DNA of 64,000 nt from Verrucomicrobiaceae bacterium (GCA_019694165.1 JAIBCL010000007.1:1-64000), one strand, 5' to 3'. Shown: positions 26,839 to 35,858, counted from the first letter of the stretch. Notes: generated by a model from the sequence alone, not told the origin. Made by a program: numbers and translations.

Positions 26839-29121
26839 TCAATAATCCACGGTCGGAAGCGCAAATGACCGGTCTGCGTCCCACGCGACGACCGCCAGAT
26901 GATAGCCCTTCATGGAATCATGCGGCTCGCCATCGAGCGCCGACGAATAGTAAGCCGTGACGATCTGCCCGTCCGCGCGCTGCACGCTGCTCGGGTAACC
27001 GCCGTCGAGCCCGTTCCAGTCGATGACGCGGATGGGCGCGCTCCACGTCGCGCCGTCGTCCTTGCTGATCATGGCTTCGATTCCCTTGCGTCCAGGGTCA
27101 GCAGCGCGATCTCCATAGGTGAAGAGCACGCGGCCGTCTTTGAGCTTAAGCAGGTGGCCGTTCACACGCTGGAAGCCGGTGAGCTGGCGCTTCTTTGTCC
27201 ACGTCCTGCCGTCGTCGGTCGAGGCAAACAAATCCATAAAGTCTCGGCCGGTCACGCCTGTGCCGCCGCGCGCGCAGGCGAGCCAGCGACCGCCGCCGAG
27301 ATGCACGATGTTTGTCTCATTGTGCTCGGGGCCGATCACCACGGGGTCGCCCCACGTCGCGCCGTCGTCCTTGCTGCGATACAGCCACGACCGGAAGCGC
27401 CTGTCCTCATATTTGTCCAGCGGATCAAGCGTGCCGTAGATGCCCACGCATAGATCGCCGTCCTGCGCGATGGCGACATCACCGAAGGGCGTGCCAGGCT
27501 GTCGGCTCGGCAGCTTCGGCGGCACTGCATCCTTGGAAACGCACCACGTCCTGCCGCCATCGTGCGAGCGGCTGAGCCATGGCGCGAGCACGTCGTAGCG
27601 GAAGCTGCCGCGCGTGCGAGGTACACCGGGAGGCCAAAGGTTCGACCAGCCGGCGGTGAGCACGAGCAGATCGCCGTTCTTCGCGAGACCGGCGGCGTGA
27701 TTCATGCGGATGGTCTCCGGCTCGTGCTGTGTCGCCGCACTCGCGAGACTCCATCGTGCGCCGCCGTCCTCGCTCAGCCAGCATTCGACGTCTCCGGGAT
27801 GATGGCCGTGGCTGGCATTGTTAAATATGAAGGCCGCGAGCTTGCCGTCGGGCAGCAGCTTCAAATTCGGCCACGCGCAATGTTCCGGCGCCGTGATCAC
27901 CGGTGCCGGCGCGGTGCCCTCGCGAGTGACGGCGCGCGGCAGCAGGAAGGATGCGTGTTTTTGCAGCGCGTCGGCTCGCATCGAGTCGCCGAAAGCCGCG
28001 AGGATCGCTTTCACGTCCGCCGGTTTGTCGTCGATCTTCACGTCGCCCTTCCAGTCGGTCGGGAGGTTCTCGATGGCAAACCGCGAGGCCGTGAGCGCGG
28101 CGGTTCTCGTGACCTGCGCCGGACTCGAATGCTCGCCGAGGCGGCGGAGCAGCACGTTGTCGATGATCAACTCCGCGCGCTGGCCTTCGCGCCCGGTGAC
28201 GACGAAAGGATTTTGCGATGAGGAGAGGACGATCGCGTTCGTCACCTTGTAGCGGCCGTTGTCGAGGAAAAACAAATCGTGCCCGAGGCAATCCGCGATG
28301 AAGACGCGGTTGTAGCTCGTGTGCGCCGCCACCGTGTCCGTGATGCCAGTGCTGTTGCCGATGCTCACGAGACCATCGACGGAGTACTCCGCTGATTCGT
28401 GCGCGCTGACGCCGTCGTCCCCGCACTCCATGGCGCGGATGTTCTCAAAGCGGCAAGCGCGGCAGTCGCCGTGGATGTTGAAGCCGTCGTTGTAGGGATG
28501 CGTGGCGGTGAGGTTCTTGATGACAAGGTGCGCATTGTCACCGCTCATCTGCACGCCGGCGCTGCGCATCGGCGCGCGGATGTTTGCATCGGCCAGCTTC
28601 TTTCCCGCAGGCAGCTTCAGATAGAAGGTTCCGTAAATCTGCTTCGACGGCGGCTTCTCACGCGACGGATCTTTGACGAAGGTCCATTCATTGGGCTGCA
28701 ATTCCTCCGGCCTCTTCAGCGGCTCCTGCCGCCCCTTCGACGTGCGTCCCATGTGATTCATCCTGCCGTTCCAAAGGAAGAACCAGCGGCCGATGATCGC
28801 GTCATCATTGCGGGCGATGAGGTTGTCATTGGCAAAGAGTCCTGGCGACACTTCCTTCCAATCCTCCACCTTGAGCGGATCGCTTCCCTCCAGCGTCGCG
28901 CCATGCCCGTCCAGCGTGATCGGCCTCCCCGGCTCGCCCTTCTTCCCGTAAAAGCCCGCGTAATCGTTATAGACCTTCGGCTCGAGATGAATGGTGTCTC
29001 CGGGCTGCGCGAGCTTGATCGCGAGCGCGATTGTCGGCGCGTCTTTGTCGATGCCGACTCGGATGTCGCGAGCGGAAAGCAGCGCACAGTGGGCGAAGAG
29101 CAGAGAGATAATCAGCTTCAT
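26839..29121 (-). CDS. Secreted parallel beta-helix protein fused to a sialidase-like propeller
   Basis: The 760-residue protein has a signal peptide (MKLIISLLFAHCALLSA). Residues about 20 to 330 form a right-handed parallel beta-helix, starting DKDAPTIALAIKLAQPGDTIHL and continuing with AHLVIKNLTATHPYNDGF. Residues about 400 to 760 form a sialidase-like propeller with five Asp boxes (S-x-D-x-G-x-x-W), such as SEDGGARW, SHDGGRTW, SKDDGATW and STDDGRTW. The two halves usually occur in separate proteins, so the fusion suggests binding plus hydrolysis of a glycan. No catalytic arginine triad could be assigned with certainty. Confidence 0.82.
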   Translation of the reverse strand: MKLIISLLFAHCALLSARDIRVGIDKDAPTIALAIKLAQPGDTIHLEPKVYNDYAGFYGKKGEPGRPITLDGHGATLEGSDPLKVEDWKEVSPGLFANDNLIARNDDAIIGRWFFLWNGRMNHMGRTSKGRQEPLKRPEELQPNEWTFVKDPSREKPPSKQIYGTFYLKLPAGKKLADANIRAPMRSAGVQMSGDNAHLVIKNLTATHPYNDGFNIHGDCRACRFENIRAMECGDDGVSAHESAEYSVDGLVSIGNSTGITDTVAAHTSYNRVFIADCLGHDLFFLDNGRYKVTNAIVLSSSQNPFVVTGREGQRAELIIDNVLLRRLGEHSSPAQVTRTAALTASRFAIENLPTDWKGDVKIDDKPADVKAILAAFGDSMRADALQKHASFLLPRAVTREGTAPAPVITAPEHCAWPNLKLLPDGKLAAFIFNNASHGHHPGDVECWLSEDGGARWSLASAATQHEPETIRMNHAAGLAKNGDLLVLTAGWSNLWPPGVPRTRGSFRYDVLAPWLSRSHDGGRTWCVSKDAVPPKLPSRQPGTPFGDVAIAQDGDLCVGIYGTLDPLDKYEDRRFRSWLYRSKDDGATWGDPVVIGPEHNETNIVHLGGGRWLACARGGTGVTGRDFMDLFASTDDGRTWTKKRQLTGFQRVNGHLLKLKDGRVLFTYGDRAADPGRKGIEAMISKDDGATWSAPIRVIDWNGLDGGYPSSVQRADGQIVTAYYSSALDGEPHDSMKGYHLAVVAWDADRSFALPTVDY

Positions 29122-29222
29122 TTCAAAGAGATTGGATCAGCGATTCGGAAGTACGTCGGCAGAAACGACGATTCCCGCACAAACGATCAAGACGGACGCA
29201 GGAGGCCGGGTAGCATCACGGC

Positions 29223-30098
29223 ATGACGGGCTATCTGCGGCAGCTCCAGCGGGCGATCACGTTCATCGAGGAACATCTCGCGGAAGACCTGCGCCCTGAT
29301 GCCATTGCGCGCGAGGCCGGGATGTCGATGTGGCATTTCCAGCGCATCTTCAGCGCGGCGCTCGGGCAGCCGCTGATGGATTATGTGCGGCGCAGGCGCT
29401 TGTCGTGCGCGATGCTGCGGCTCGGTTCGACAGCCGACCTCATTCACGACATCGCGCTCGACAGCGGCTTCGAGTCGCAGGAAGCATTCACGCGGGCGTT
29501 CAAATCGATGTTTGGCGTCACGCCGGGCGCTTGCCGCAAAAGCCGTGGCGCGGGTCTCGTTCCGCAGGCCGTCCCTCAGCTCACGGCTGATTATCTCTTC
29601 CACCTCCACCACTCCATCACCATGACACCCGCCATCCAATCGCTGCCCCCGCGCCTCGTCGTCGGGATCGAACGCCCGTTCATCTCCGCGCTCTCTCCGA
29701 AGCGCGACAACCACATCGTCATCCCGCAGCTCTGGCAGGATTTCGGAGCGCGCATCGCGTCGATCGAGCATCGTGCCAATGATCTGGCCTTCGGCGCGAT
29801 CTGGTGTGACGAAGGCGATGGCGGACGCTGCCGCTACCTCGCGTGCGTGGAAGTCAGCTCTGCCGACGAAGTGCCAGACGGCATGGTGGCGCGCGAATTG
29901 TCAGGCGGGAAACATGCCGTCTTCACGCACAAGGGCCCGATGACCCGCTTCGACCGCACCGTCGGCTACATTTACGGCTCCTGGCTCCCACGCTCCGGCC
30001 ACCAGCTCCGCGACGCGCCGGAAATCGAAATCTACGGCGAGAAATTTGACCCCGAATCGCCAGACTCCGAAATGGAGTACTGCCTGCCGGTCAAATAA
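29223..30098 (+). CDS. AraC-family regulator with GyrI-like effector domain
   Basis: The 291-residue protein begins with an AraC DNA-binding domain (LRPDAIAREAGMSMWHFQRIF and HDIALDSGFESQEAFTRAFKSMFGVTPG). A GyrI-like/Rob-type effector-binding domain follows (PPRLVVGIERPFIS, KHAVFTHKGPMTRFDRTVGYIYGSWLP, EIEIYGEKFDP). It would bind a small molecule and regulate nearby or remote genes. It is transcribed toward the kinase-receiver-HD operon but converges on it, with 82 bases between stops. It resembles a typical multidrug or stress regulator such as Rob or SoxS-like proteins. Confidence 0.9.
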   Translation: MTGYLRQLQRAITFIEEHLAEDLRPDAIAREAGMSMWHFQRIFSAALGQPLMDYVRRRRLSCAMLRLGSTADLIHDIALDSGFESQEAFTRAFKSMFGVTPGACRKSRGAGLVPQAVPQLTADYLFHLHHSITMTPAIQSLPPRLVVGIERPFISALSPKRDNHIVIPQLWQDFGARIASIEHRANDLAFGAIWCDEGDGGRCRYLACVEVSSADEVPDGMVARELSGGKHAVFTHKGPMTRFDRTVGYIYGSWLPRSGHQLRDAPEIEIYGEKFDPESPDSEMEYCLPVK

Positions 30099-30180
30099 CG
30101 CACGGCCTCTGGCACGGGCATGGTCGGTCATCTGGCGCGTGTCCCCGTAAAGCGCCGTCCCGACTTTCAGCACCAACCGG

Positions 30181-33093
30181 CTACCTCGGCGACCGCTGTT
30201 CCATCAGGTGCTCTTTTGAAGCGACGGATCCTTTGCTCCAATCCTTGATCACATCGCCAAACATGTCGGCACGTCCGCCCATGAGCGGCCGCCCCGATTT
30301 GAATGCCTCACCCATCTCACGAAGACGGAAAGTTACTTCCTCCCACCCACAATCCTTGTCATCAGGCGGAGGGAATGCTTCGTAAAGCAATGCGCTGCCA
30401 TGGGCACCGGCGGTGCCTGTTTTTTTCTCGCGAATCGCGTCGAGCCACGGTTTGAGAAACGCGGCGGACTGTTCCTCGACCATCGCCGCAAAGCGTTCCA
30501 GTTCACGGGCCTTTTGGTCTTCTGGTTTGAGGCGCTGATCCGTCTGCTTCCACGGCTCGGCGTATGGCGTGCGCTCTACGATCTCGAGTTCAAGCTCCCA
30601 GCCGGAAAAATCCACCCGCTGAAGGTTGTACGTCATGTCAGCCCAGTCGAAGAGCACGTTCTGCCGACGGTCCGGGCTTCTCGTCGTCCATGGCGCGTAG
30701 TGGAGCCGGATTTCCAGTTTGTTCTTCTCTGACCAGACATGGACGCGCGGAGAATTCGCGGTGCCAGTCGAGCCTGTAGGAACCGGCTGCATCGAAAAAT
30801 AGAACTGCTCGACCGGCCCGAACTGTTCTTCGTTTGGAGATCCTCCCCCTTCGACGATCCGGCTCAGAACTTCGGCGGGAGATCGCGTGAAGCCCAGTTG
30901 CGACCGTCCCCAGTTCTGAACGGTGTCACACAAGATCAGCAGAGCAGCCACGGGATCACGAAGCGCATCGACCTTCGGATGGCGCGTGTTGTGAAAGGCG
31001 ATCGCCCGCACCGCCGGCCGGTAATCGATTTGGTCCTTGGTTCCGATTTTGGCCAGACTGTGGTCGAGATGCCCGGCCGTTATCAGTCCATGATCACCCT
31101 TGGCAATTCCCGTGTCATCTTTAAGTCCCTCAATGTCCGGCACCACCCCGCAGAGTTGCTGGCTCAATTCCTTCACGCTGGCATTCACAGCCTTTGTGAA
31201 ATGGCCGATGGCATCGTGATTCTTAAAGTAGTCCAGGAGCCTCAAGGTCCCGCCGAGGATGTCGATGCCATAGGCCGTGTCGTGGGTCAGCGCCGCGAGC
31301 CACCAGTTTGCCAGAAACTTGCGGGCGTCCTCGGGCACGTGCCACCGGGCGGCCTCCTCAACCCGATTCGATGCAGCAGCCGAAGCCTCTGCCTTGGCGG
31401 CGGTACATTTGGCAACAAGCACATCCGCCAATGTCGCTGGAGTAGCTGCGTCGGGATGGCTCAAGAGCATCCAATGACCGATCAGGCAGACTTCGATGGT
31501 GTGAAAAAAGTGGTCGCGGTATCGCTGCTTAAGCGTGTGCAGCGCCGTCTCGCCACGGAGCGTCTGCCGCAGATGCACCCCCAGATCAAGACGGTCGGGC
31601 ACGCCGAGGATTTGGTGGGCGTAACCCGCCAGCGCCTGAATCAGCGTTTCAATCCGCTCTGCCGTCCACGGCTGGTCCGCCAGCAACACCGTCGCCAGCC
31701 GTCCCAGCGCCGCCGGATACTCGAGCAATTGCCTCTGCAGCGGATGCTGTTCCCAATCAGCGCGTAGCCGCTTCAACGATTCATCGATCGCCCGCGCCAG
31801 CCAGAATCTCAGCAGCTTTCGCTCGTAGCGGCGGCGTTCGTGTTCTTCATCCGAGGGATTTGGGGCGTAGGCGCCCGCAGTTGTGTTGTTGTGCTTTGCG
31901 GCTTGGTGGCTGAAGTCTAGAGGACGTACCGAGATCCCATCGAGGCAGGAGACGGCTAGATCCAGTCCCTCCAGTGCCTTGTTTCGAAGCTCTTGACCCT
32001 CCGCCGAGTCAGCGATCGCGAAATGCGAGAAAAATGGGGAGATCCAAAGGTGGAGTGCGCTCAACGCACGAATTGTTTTGTTGTCGCCTTCCAACTGAGG
32101 ACAACCACCTATTCCGGGACAGTTTATGCACCCTGGTTCCTGACAACTGGGCCTGACGCTGCATATCGAATCTGCAATGTCCTGCAACCCGTTCGCAGCC
32201 TTTACACAGTCCAATTTGCCGTCATCGAGAGGAAAACTTCGGCCTGGCACGAAGTCGTCGAGGAATCCGCTGAATTCCAAAGGAGTGACAGGCCAAACAA
32301 CCGTATGACGGTATATAGCTGGCATCGATCCCTGAGTTGCTGGCTGCCTCTTCAGCCATCGTCTGGCGTGTAGTACGGCGGCCTTGCTGCTAAACCAGAG
32401 TCCAAGAACATCGCTCAGTTCATCACTGATCTCGGACACTGTTTCACCCTGGGGATCACTAAATTCATTATCGTGAAACGGATCGATGGCGTACACCCAG
32501 GCGCTCATGCCCCGGGCAATCCGCCAGCCGCTCGAGGGCCAAACCCTTTGTAAAATCAACGGCACTCCATTTCCGTCGGACCGGAGTTCCTTGTTCCCCG
32601 AGGGCCGTGATGCCTTTGGGAACAAGGCTTGCACGCTTTTGCGACTGTACTGCAACGACGAAAGCTTTCGTCTACGAAACGACTCCAGTTTCGTGCTTGA
32701 TTGGCGATCAAGCTTGATGAACAAGCCCCCCCCCCATCTCTGGCACCAGACACCCGTGTCCGATCGTCCGGTTCTGGGCATGCTGCTCACATTCGCGGGC
32801 GATTCAGAATTCGACACTGCCGTCGCCATGTTCGTCATCAGCTTGTCGATCTTCTGCGTTAGCTCAGAGAGTTGTTCTGCCTCCAACGTGCCCCCCACAT
32901 GGTATCTTGGTTTGGCTATCTGCCCGGGAAGTTTCAGGAGCAAGCCGACAGCCCTCGCATTCATCGTTGAGTTGAGAGCACTCAAGAAGCCAAACGCGCA
33001 ACGATAGACCCCCTTCTCCACATCCCGTTCGAGAGATTGAAGTTTCGCACGAATAGCGCCTTTAAACTCTTGCTTATGATCAGCCATCGCCAT
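30181..33093 (-). CDS. Large HD-domain protein with Cys cluster, third gene of kinase-receiver-HD operon
   Basis: This 970-residue protein is not a named family to me. The second half shows an HD-phosphohydrolase pattern: H531 in DHFFHTIEVCLIGHW, H604-D605 in LAALTHDTAYGI, H668 or H675 in KGDHGLITAGHL, H701 in AIAFHNTRH and D723 in LLILCDTVQNWG. The middle holds a possible zinc site C317-x4-C-x2-C-x5-C331. The N-terminal 300 residues have no recognised domain. The start at 33093 follows the receiver stop by three bases. A tract of ten G occurs near residues 120-123. No signal peptide or membrane helix is obvious, so it is probably cytoplasmic. A phosphohydrolase role is inferred from the HD residues only. 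Confidence 0.78.
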   Translation of the reverse strand: MAMADHKQEFKGAIRAKLQSLERDVEKGVYRCAFGFLSALNSTMNARAVGLLLKLPGQIAKPRYHVGGTLEAEQLSELTQKIDKLMTNMATAVSNSESPANVSSMPRTGRSDTGVWCQRWGGGLFIKLDRQSSTKLESFRRRKLSSLQYSRKSVQALFPKASRPSGNKELRSDGNGVPLILQRVWPSSGWRIARGMSAWVYAIDPFHDNEFSDPQGETVSEISDELSDVLGLWFSSKAAVLHARRWLKRQPATQGSMPAIYRHTVVWPVTPLEFSGFLDDFVPGRSFPLDDGKLDCVKAANGLQDIADSICSVRPSCQEPGCINCPGIGGCPQLEGDNKTIRALSALHLWISPFFSHFAIADSAEGQELRNKALEGLDLAVSCLDGISVRPLDFSHQAAKHNNTTAGAYAPNPSDEEHERRRYERKLLRFWLARAIDESLKRLRADWEQHPLQRQLLEYPAALGRLATVLLADQPWTAERIETLIQALAGYAHQILGVPDRLDLGVHLRQTLRGETALHTLKQRYRDHFFHTIEVCLIGHWMLLSHPDAATPATLADVLVAKCTAAKAEASAAASNRVEEAARWHVPEDARKFLANWWLAALTHDTAYGIDILGGTLRLLDYFKNHDAIGHFTKAVNASVKELSQQLCGVVPDIEGLKDDTGIAKGDHGLITAGHLDHSLAKIGTKDQIDYRPAVRAIAFHNTRHPKVDALRDPVAALLILCDTVQNWGRSQLGFTRSPAEVLSRIVEGGGSPNEEQFGPVEQFYFSMQPVPTGSTGTANSPRVHVWSEKNKLEIRLHYAPWTTRSPDRRQNVLFDWADMTYNLQRVDFSGWELELEIVERTPYAEPWKQTDQRLKPEDQKARELERFAAMVEEQSAAFLKPWLDAIREKKTGTAGAHGSALLYEAFPPPDDKDCGWEEVTFRLREMGEAFKSGRPLMGGRADMFGDVIKDWSKGSVASKEHLMEQRSPR
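32726..32735 (-). repeat. Ten-base poly-C (poly-G in the gene) homopolymer inside the HD gene
   Basis: Ten consecutive C on the plus strand encode the glycine run in W-GGG-LF near residues 120-123 of the HD protein. Homopolymers of this length slip readily in replication and would shift the frame near the start of the protein. Confidence 0.8.
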
Positions 33094-33096
33094 GAC

Positions 33097-33783
33097 TCAG
33101 AGTTGCTTACTATCACCTGGTTCACCGAGTTTGGATTCGCCAAGGATTCGGCCGATTTTCTCGACGTCGTCCGGCTTTTGGAACCAACCGAGATAGACCC
33201 CATGCTGAGTAATGCCGCAATCGACCATTGCGTTCTCTCCTTCCACACGGTCCGTTGCCGAGAGAATAGCATAACGCCAGTGATTGAGCCAACCCGCCTT
33301 CGCGGCCTCCTCCAAAAACAACAGTCCTCCATCGTGAACGATCAAGCTCCGCCAGGTACTGTTTAACCCGGCAAAGTCCTCCTTCAATCTTTGGATGTCT
33401 TCCTCGGCAGGTGTCGTCTCCTCGTGGACTTCTCGAATCTTCCGCGAGAGGCTCTCGCGCTCGTTTTCCAGTTTTCGCAGCACACCCAAATCGTCCTCGT
33501 AAGCCGGAAGCATGTCATCGATGAGTGCCAGGCGAATCGCCTGGTGTTTGGCGGTCGCGAACCCGATTGCTTTTTCAATCGTTTCTGCGACAAGCGGGTC
33601 CCATTTCGCATCTTTAGCCATCTTCGCCAGTTGCGAGCTTCTGACCGGGTCGTCTTCGACAATCAAGACCAGCGGACACTCTTGTCCGGTTGTTCCTGAT
33701 TCGATGTCTGCTAGGTGGGCGTCGCCATGAGCAGCGCCAGAAGGGTTTGGTGTCCGATCTTTCGTGGTGGTGCCGGTGATCAT
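33097..33783 (-). CDS. Stand-alone receiver domain with coiled-coil insertion
   Basis: The 228-residue protein is a CheY-like receiver with complete active-site residues: E43-D44-D45 (LIVEDDP), phosphoacceptor D89 (LIDDMLP), S175 (ILSAT) and K203-P204. Between the third and fourth strands a helical, highly charged stretch of about 60 residues (VLRKLENERESLSRKI onward) forms a probable coiled coil, not present in ordinary receivers. There is no DNA-binding output domain. Its start overlaps the kinase stop by four bases (ATGA), and its stop is three bases before the HD start. It is the obvious phosphoryl carrier between the kinase and HD protein. Confidence 0.88.
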   Translation of the reverse strand: MITGTTTKDRTPNPSGAAHGDAHLADIESGTTGQECPLVLIVEDDPVRSSQLAKMAKDAKWDPLVAETIEKAIGFATAKHQAIRLALIDDMLPAYEDDLGVLRKLENERESLSRKIREVHEETTPAEEDIQRLKEDFAGLNSTWRSLIVHDGGLLFLEEAAKAGWLNHWRYAILSATDRVEGENAMVDCGITQHGVYLGWFQKPDDVEKIGRILGESKLGEPGDSKQL

Positions 33784-35771
33784 TGGTTGGAAAGCAAAAG
33801 AGGGAGCAGCACCGTTACAGTAGTCTCGAAAATCTCAACTGGCGGCTTGTCATGGGTAAACCCTAGCGGCCCCTTACTGTCAATTGTTAGAGTGCCACCA
33901 CATCCCTTGATCAGCGAATCAGATTGGGCAAGACCAAGCCCCTGCCCGGGCCGCTTGCGCTTCCGGTCATTCTTGAGGACTTCAATGGCGCGTTTTGCGT
34001 ATTTGAACAAGGCCGGGCGCTCGGCGGATTTGAAGCCGACACCTTCATTTCTAATGCTCACTTCAAGATAAACTTGGGATGAGACCCTGAGTCTGATGTT
34101 GACGGCCTTGTTTAAAAACGAGTACTTCACCGCATTGTCCAACAGATTGGTAAAGGCCTTTCGGAGGTGTGAGATAACCGAGAACACCTCGCAGGAGCAC
34201 CCGTCTGGACGAGGGGCTAATTTCAAATCAATCATCTTCTCCCGTGCACGGGCTTCAAAGTGTTTCAACATGGTTTCGGTGAGTTGATACACATCAACCG
34301 GCTCGGGTTCCATTTTCGTCGTCGCCTGCAACATCAACGCATCGGACTGAGCGGTTTGCAGATAGGAGCGCACCTGATCGCAGAGCGCGCGCCGTTCTTT
34401 TGAAATGTCGGCATTTGCGTCGCCAAGGCGGGCGATGTCGTGCAAAGTGGAGAACGCATTTTGAAGCGGGGTCTTGAGGTGGTGGCCGGTGAACGAAACC
34501 TGCTTGCGAAACTCCTCCTGCTGCGCACGCTGCTGTTCCATCAACGTGCCTCGATGGGCGTACGCACCGATCGCCGAGGCACACCCTACGACCAACTCCG
34601 TCTGCGCCTGCAAGGCATCATTGTGCAAGCCTGTTGGCGGGCCGCCGACAATGACGAGAACGACCGACAGGAGATTTTTCCCCCCGCTCGACTCATCGAG
34701 CCGGTAAGTCCAAAGATTTTTTGCAGGAAGCCAGGACATTGCCTGCCGCCAAGCGATGGCTTTGGCTGAACTTACGGAGTACTCGGTCCACCGATTCGAG
34801 GGCACATCCAGCGACACATGGATGCTGACCTTGTTGCGGGTCGCGCGAAAAGCTGGCGGGGCGTCAAGAGGCGCGCCACATGTGCCGGACGCTGCCAGAA
34901 CCTCGTAGTCTTCGCCGCGGCGGACCATGAAGAATGAGGGCCGCCCCCCCAAAACCAACTCCAGATCGGTCAGCACCTTGTTGGCCGGCTTCACCCATCC
35001 GTCTGGGTTGGAGGAAAACACGTCTGCCAAGGCATCATTAACTGCAACGATGGCCGCCTGAATCTCCCGATTGAGTTTTGCTTGGTAAAGTTCGTCTATC
35101 GTTTCTTGCACAGCAGCGGTGAATTCCGTGAACGCTTTCTTAAAGTCAGCGATGTTGTTCGCCGGTTTGGCTGCCTTCCTGAGTTCAGACATCAATTCGT
35201 TCACCTTCAGGTCGAGCCCTTCACCGTAGTCGGGCGCCGGCTCAAGCCTGTCTCCGCTGTCTTCCCTGCCAGCAAGCAGGTGGCGCAATCGGGACTCGGT
35301 TTGTGCGAGCTGGCGTTCGTTTTCCTGCTCACTGAGTTGCCCTGCAAACAGGACACCGGCGGTTTTCCCGCAGAGCGTGAAACCTCGGCGCATATCAAGC
35401 AGCCCCATGTGGCACTTGTAAGGTTTGACGGAGTTCTGCCCAGTATCGTAAACCTCTTTCGCCCGGCGATCATCGCATGCGACGCAAAGTGCGTCGCAGG
35501 GCCGCTTGCCATCCACCGTGATGTCACGAAATGCCCGGCAAAACGGGTTCCAATAGTCACGCAAATCCTTGCCGCCTCCGTATTCTGCATCCAAATGATG
35601 AAACTTGTTCCCATCCGGTGGTGGCTTGGTCTTGTGGTTATAGAGGAGTGTCATTCCCACCCGGTCCTGATGGTAGAAGCCGCGCAGCAAGACCTGGAGG
35701 ACTTTTTTGGGTATCACGTCCAGCAGTGAGTCGGGATCAAGGGCTTTGAGAAAGGATGAAAACAGGTTCAT
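33780..35771 (-). CDS. PocR-domain sensor histidine kinase
   Basis: The 663-residue kinase lacks clear membrane helices and is probably cytoplasmic. Residues about 10 to 150 form a PocR-like sensory domain with cysteines C92, C96, C99 and C120-H121 (PYKCHMGLLD). A coiled-coil region follows, then a GAF-like segment (IQAAIVAVNDALADVF onward), a HisKA helix pair and a HATPase domain. The HATPase domain has N546 in FTNLLDNAVKYS and a GQGLGLAQ loop. The phosphoacceptor motif reads G-H430-H431-L-K-T-P, so the acidic residue after the His is replaced by His. Its stop overlaps the receiver start. The ligand is unknown. Confidence 0.88.
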   Translation of the reverse strand: MNLFSSFLKALDPDSLLDVIPKKVLQVLLRGFYHQDRVGMTLLYNHKTKPPPDGNKFHHLDAEYGGGKDLRDYWNPFCRAFRDITVDGKRPCDALCVACDDRRAKEVYDTGQNSVKPYKCHMGLLDMRRGFTLCGKTAGVLFAGQLSEQENERQLAQTESRLRHLLAGREDSGDRLEPAPDYGEGLDLKVNELMSELRKAAKPANNIADFKKAFTEFTAAVQETIDELYQAKLNREIQAAIVAVNDALADVFSSNPDGWVKPANKVLTDLELVLGGRPSFFMVRRGEDYEVLAASGTCGAPLDAPPAFRATRNKVSIHVSLDVPSNRWTEYSVSSAKAIAWRQAMSWLPAKNLWTYRLDESSGGKNLLSVVLVIVGGPPTGLHNDALQAQTELVVGCASAIGAYAHRGTLMEQQRAQQEEFRKQVSFTGHHLKTPLQNAFSTLHDIARLGDANADISKERRALCDQVRSYLQTAQSDALMLQATTKMEPEPVDVYQLTETMLKHFEARAREKMIDLKLAPRPDGCSCEVFSVISHLRKAFTNLLDNAVKYSFLNKAVNIRLRVSSQVYLEVSIRNEGVGFKSAERPALFKYAKRAIEVLKNDRKRKRPGQGLGLAQSDSLIKGCGGTLTIDSKGPLGFTHDKPPVEIFETTVTVLLPLLLSNQ

Positions 35772-35858
35772 GGGAGCGAACCGATGCGGCGGGCGGCACT
35801 ACACCGGTGCGTTTTCAGAACGCAAGCAGAGTTTCACCGCATTCGCCACCGGTATTGT

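Noticed and set aside
30181-35771. Assignment of the operon to Detocs
   Set aside because: Detocs effectors carry receiver and nucleoside-phosphorylase-like domains, and its kinase has TPR repeats. Here the effector is an HD protein without a receiver, and the kinase has a PocR domain.
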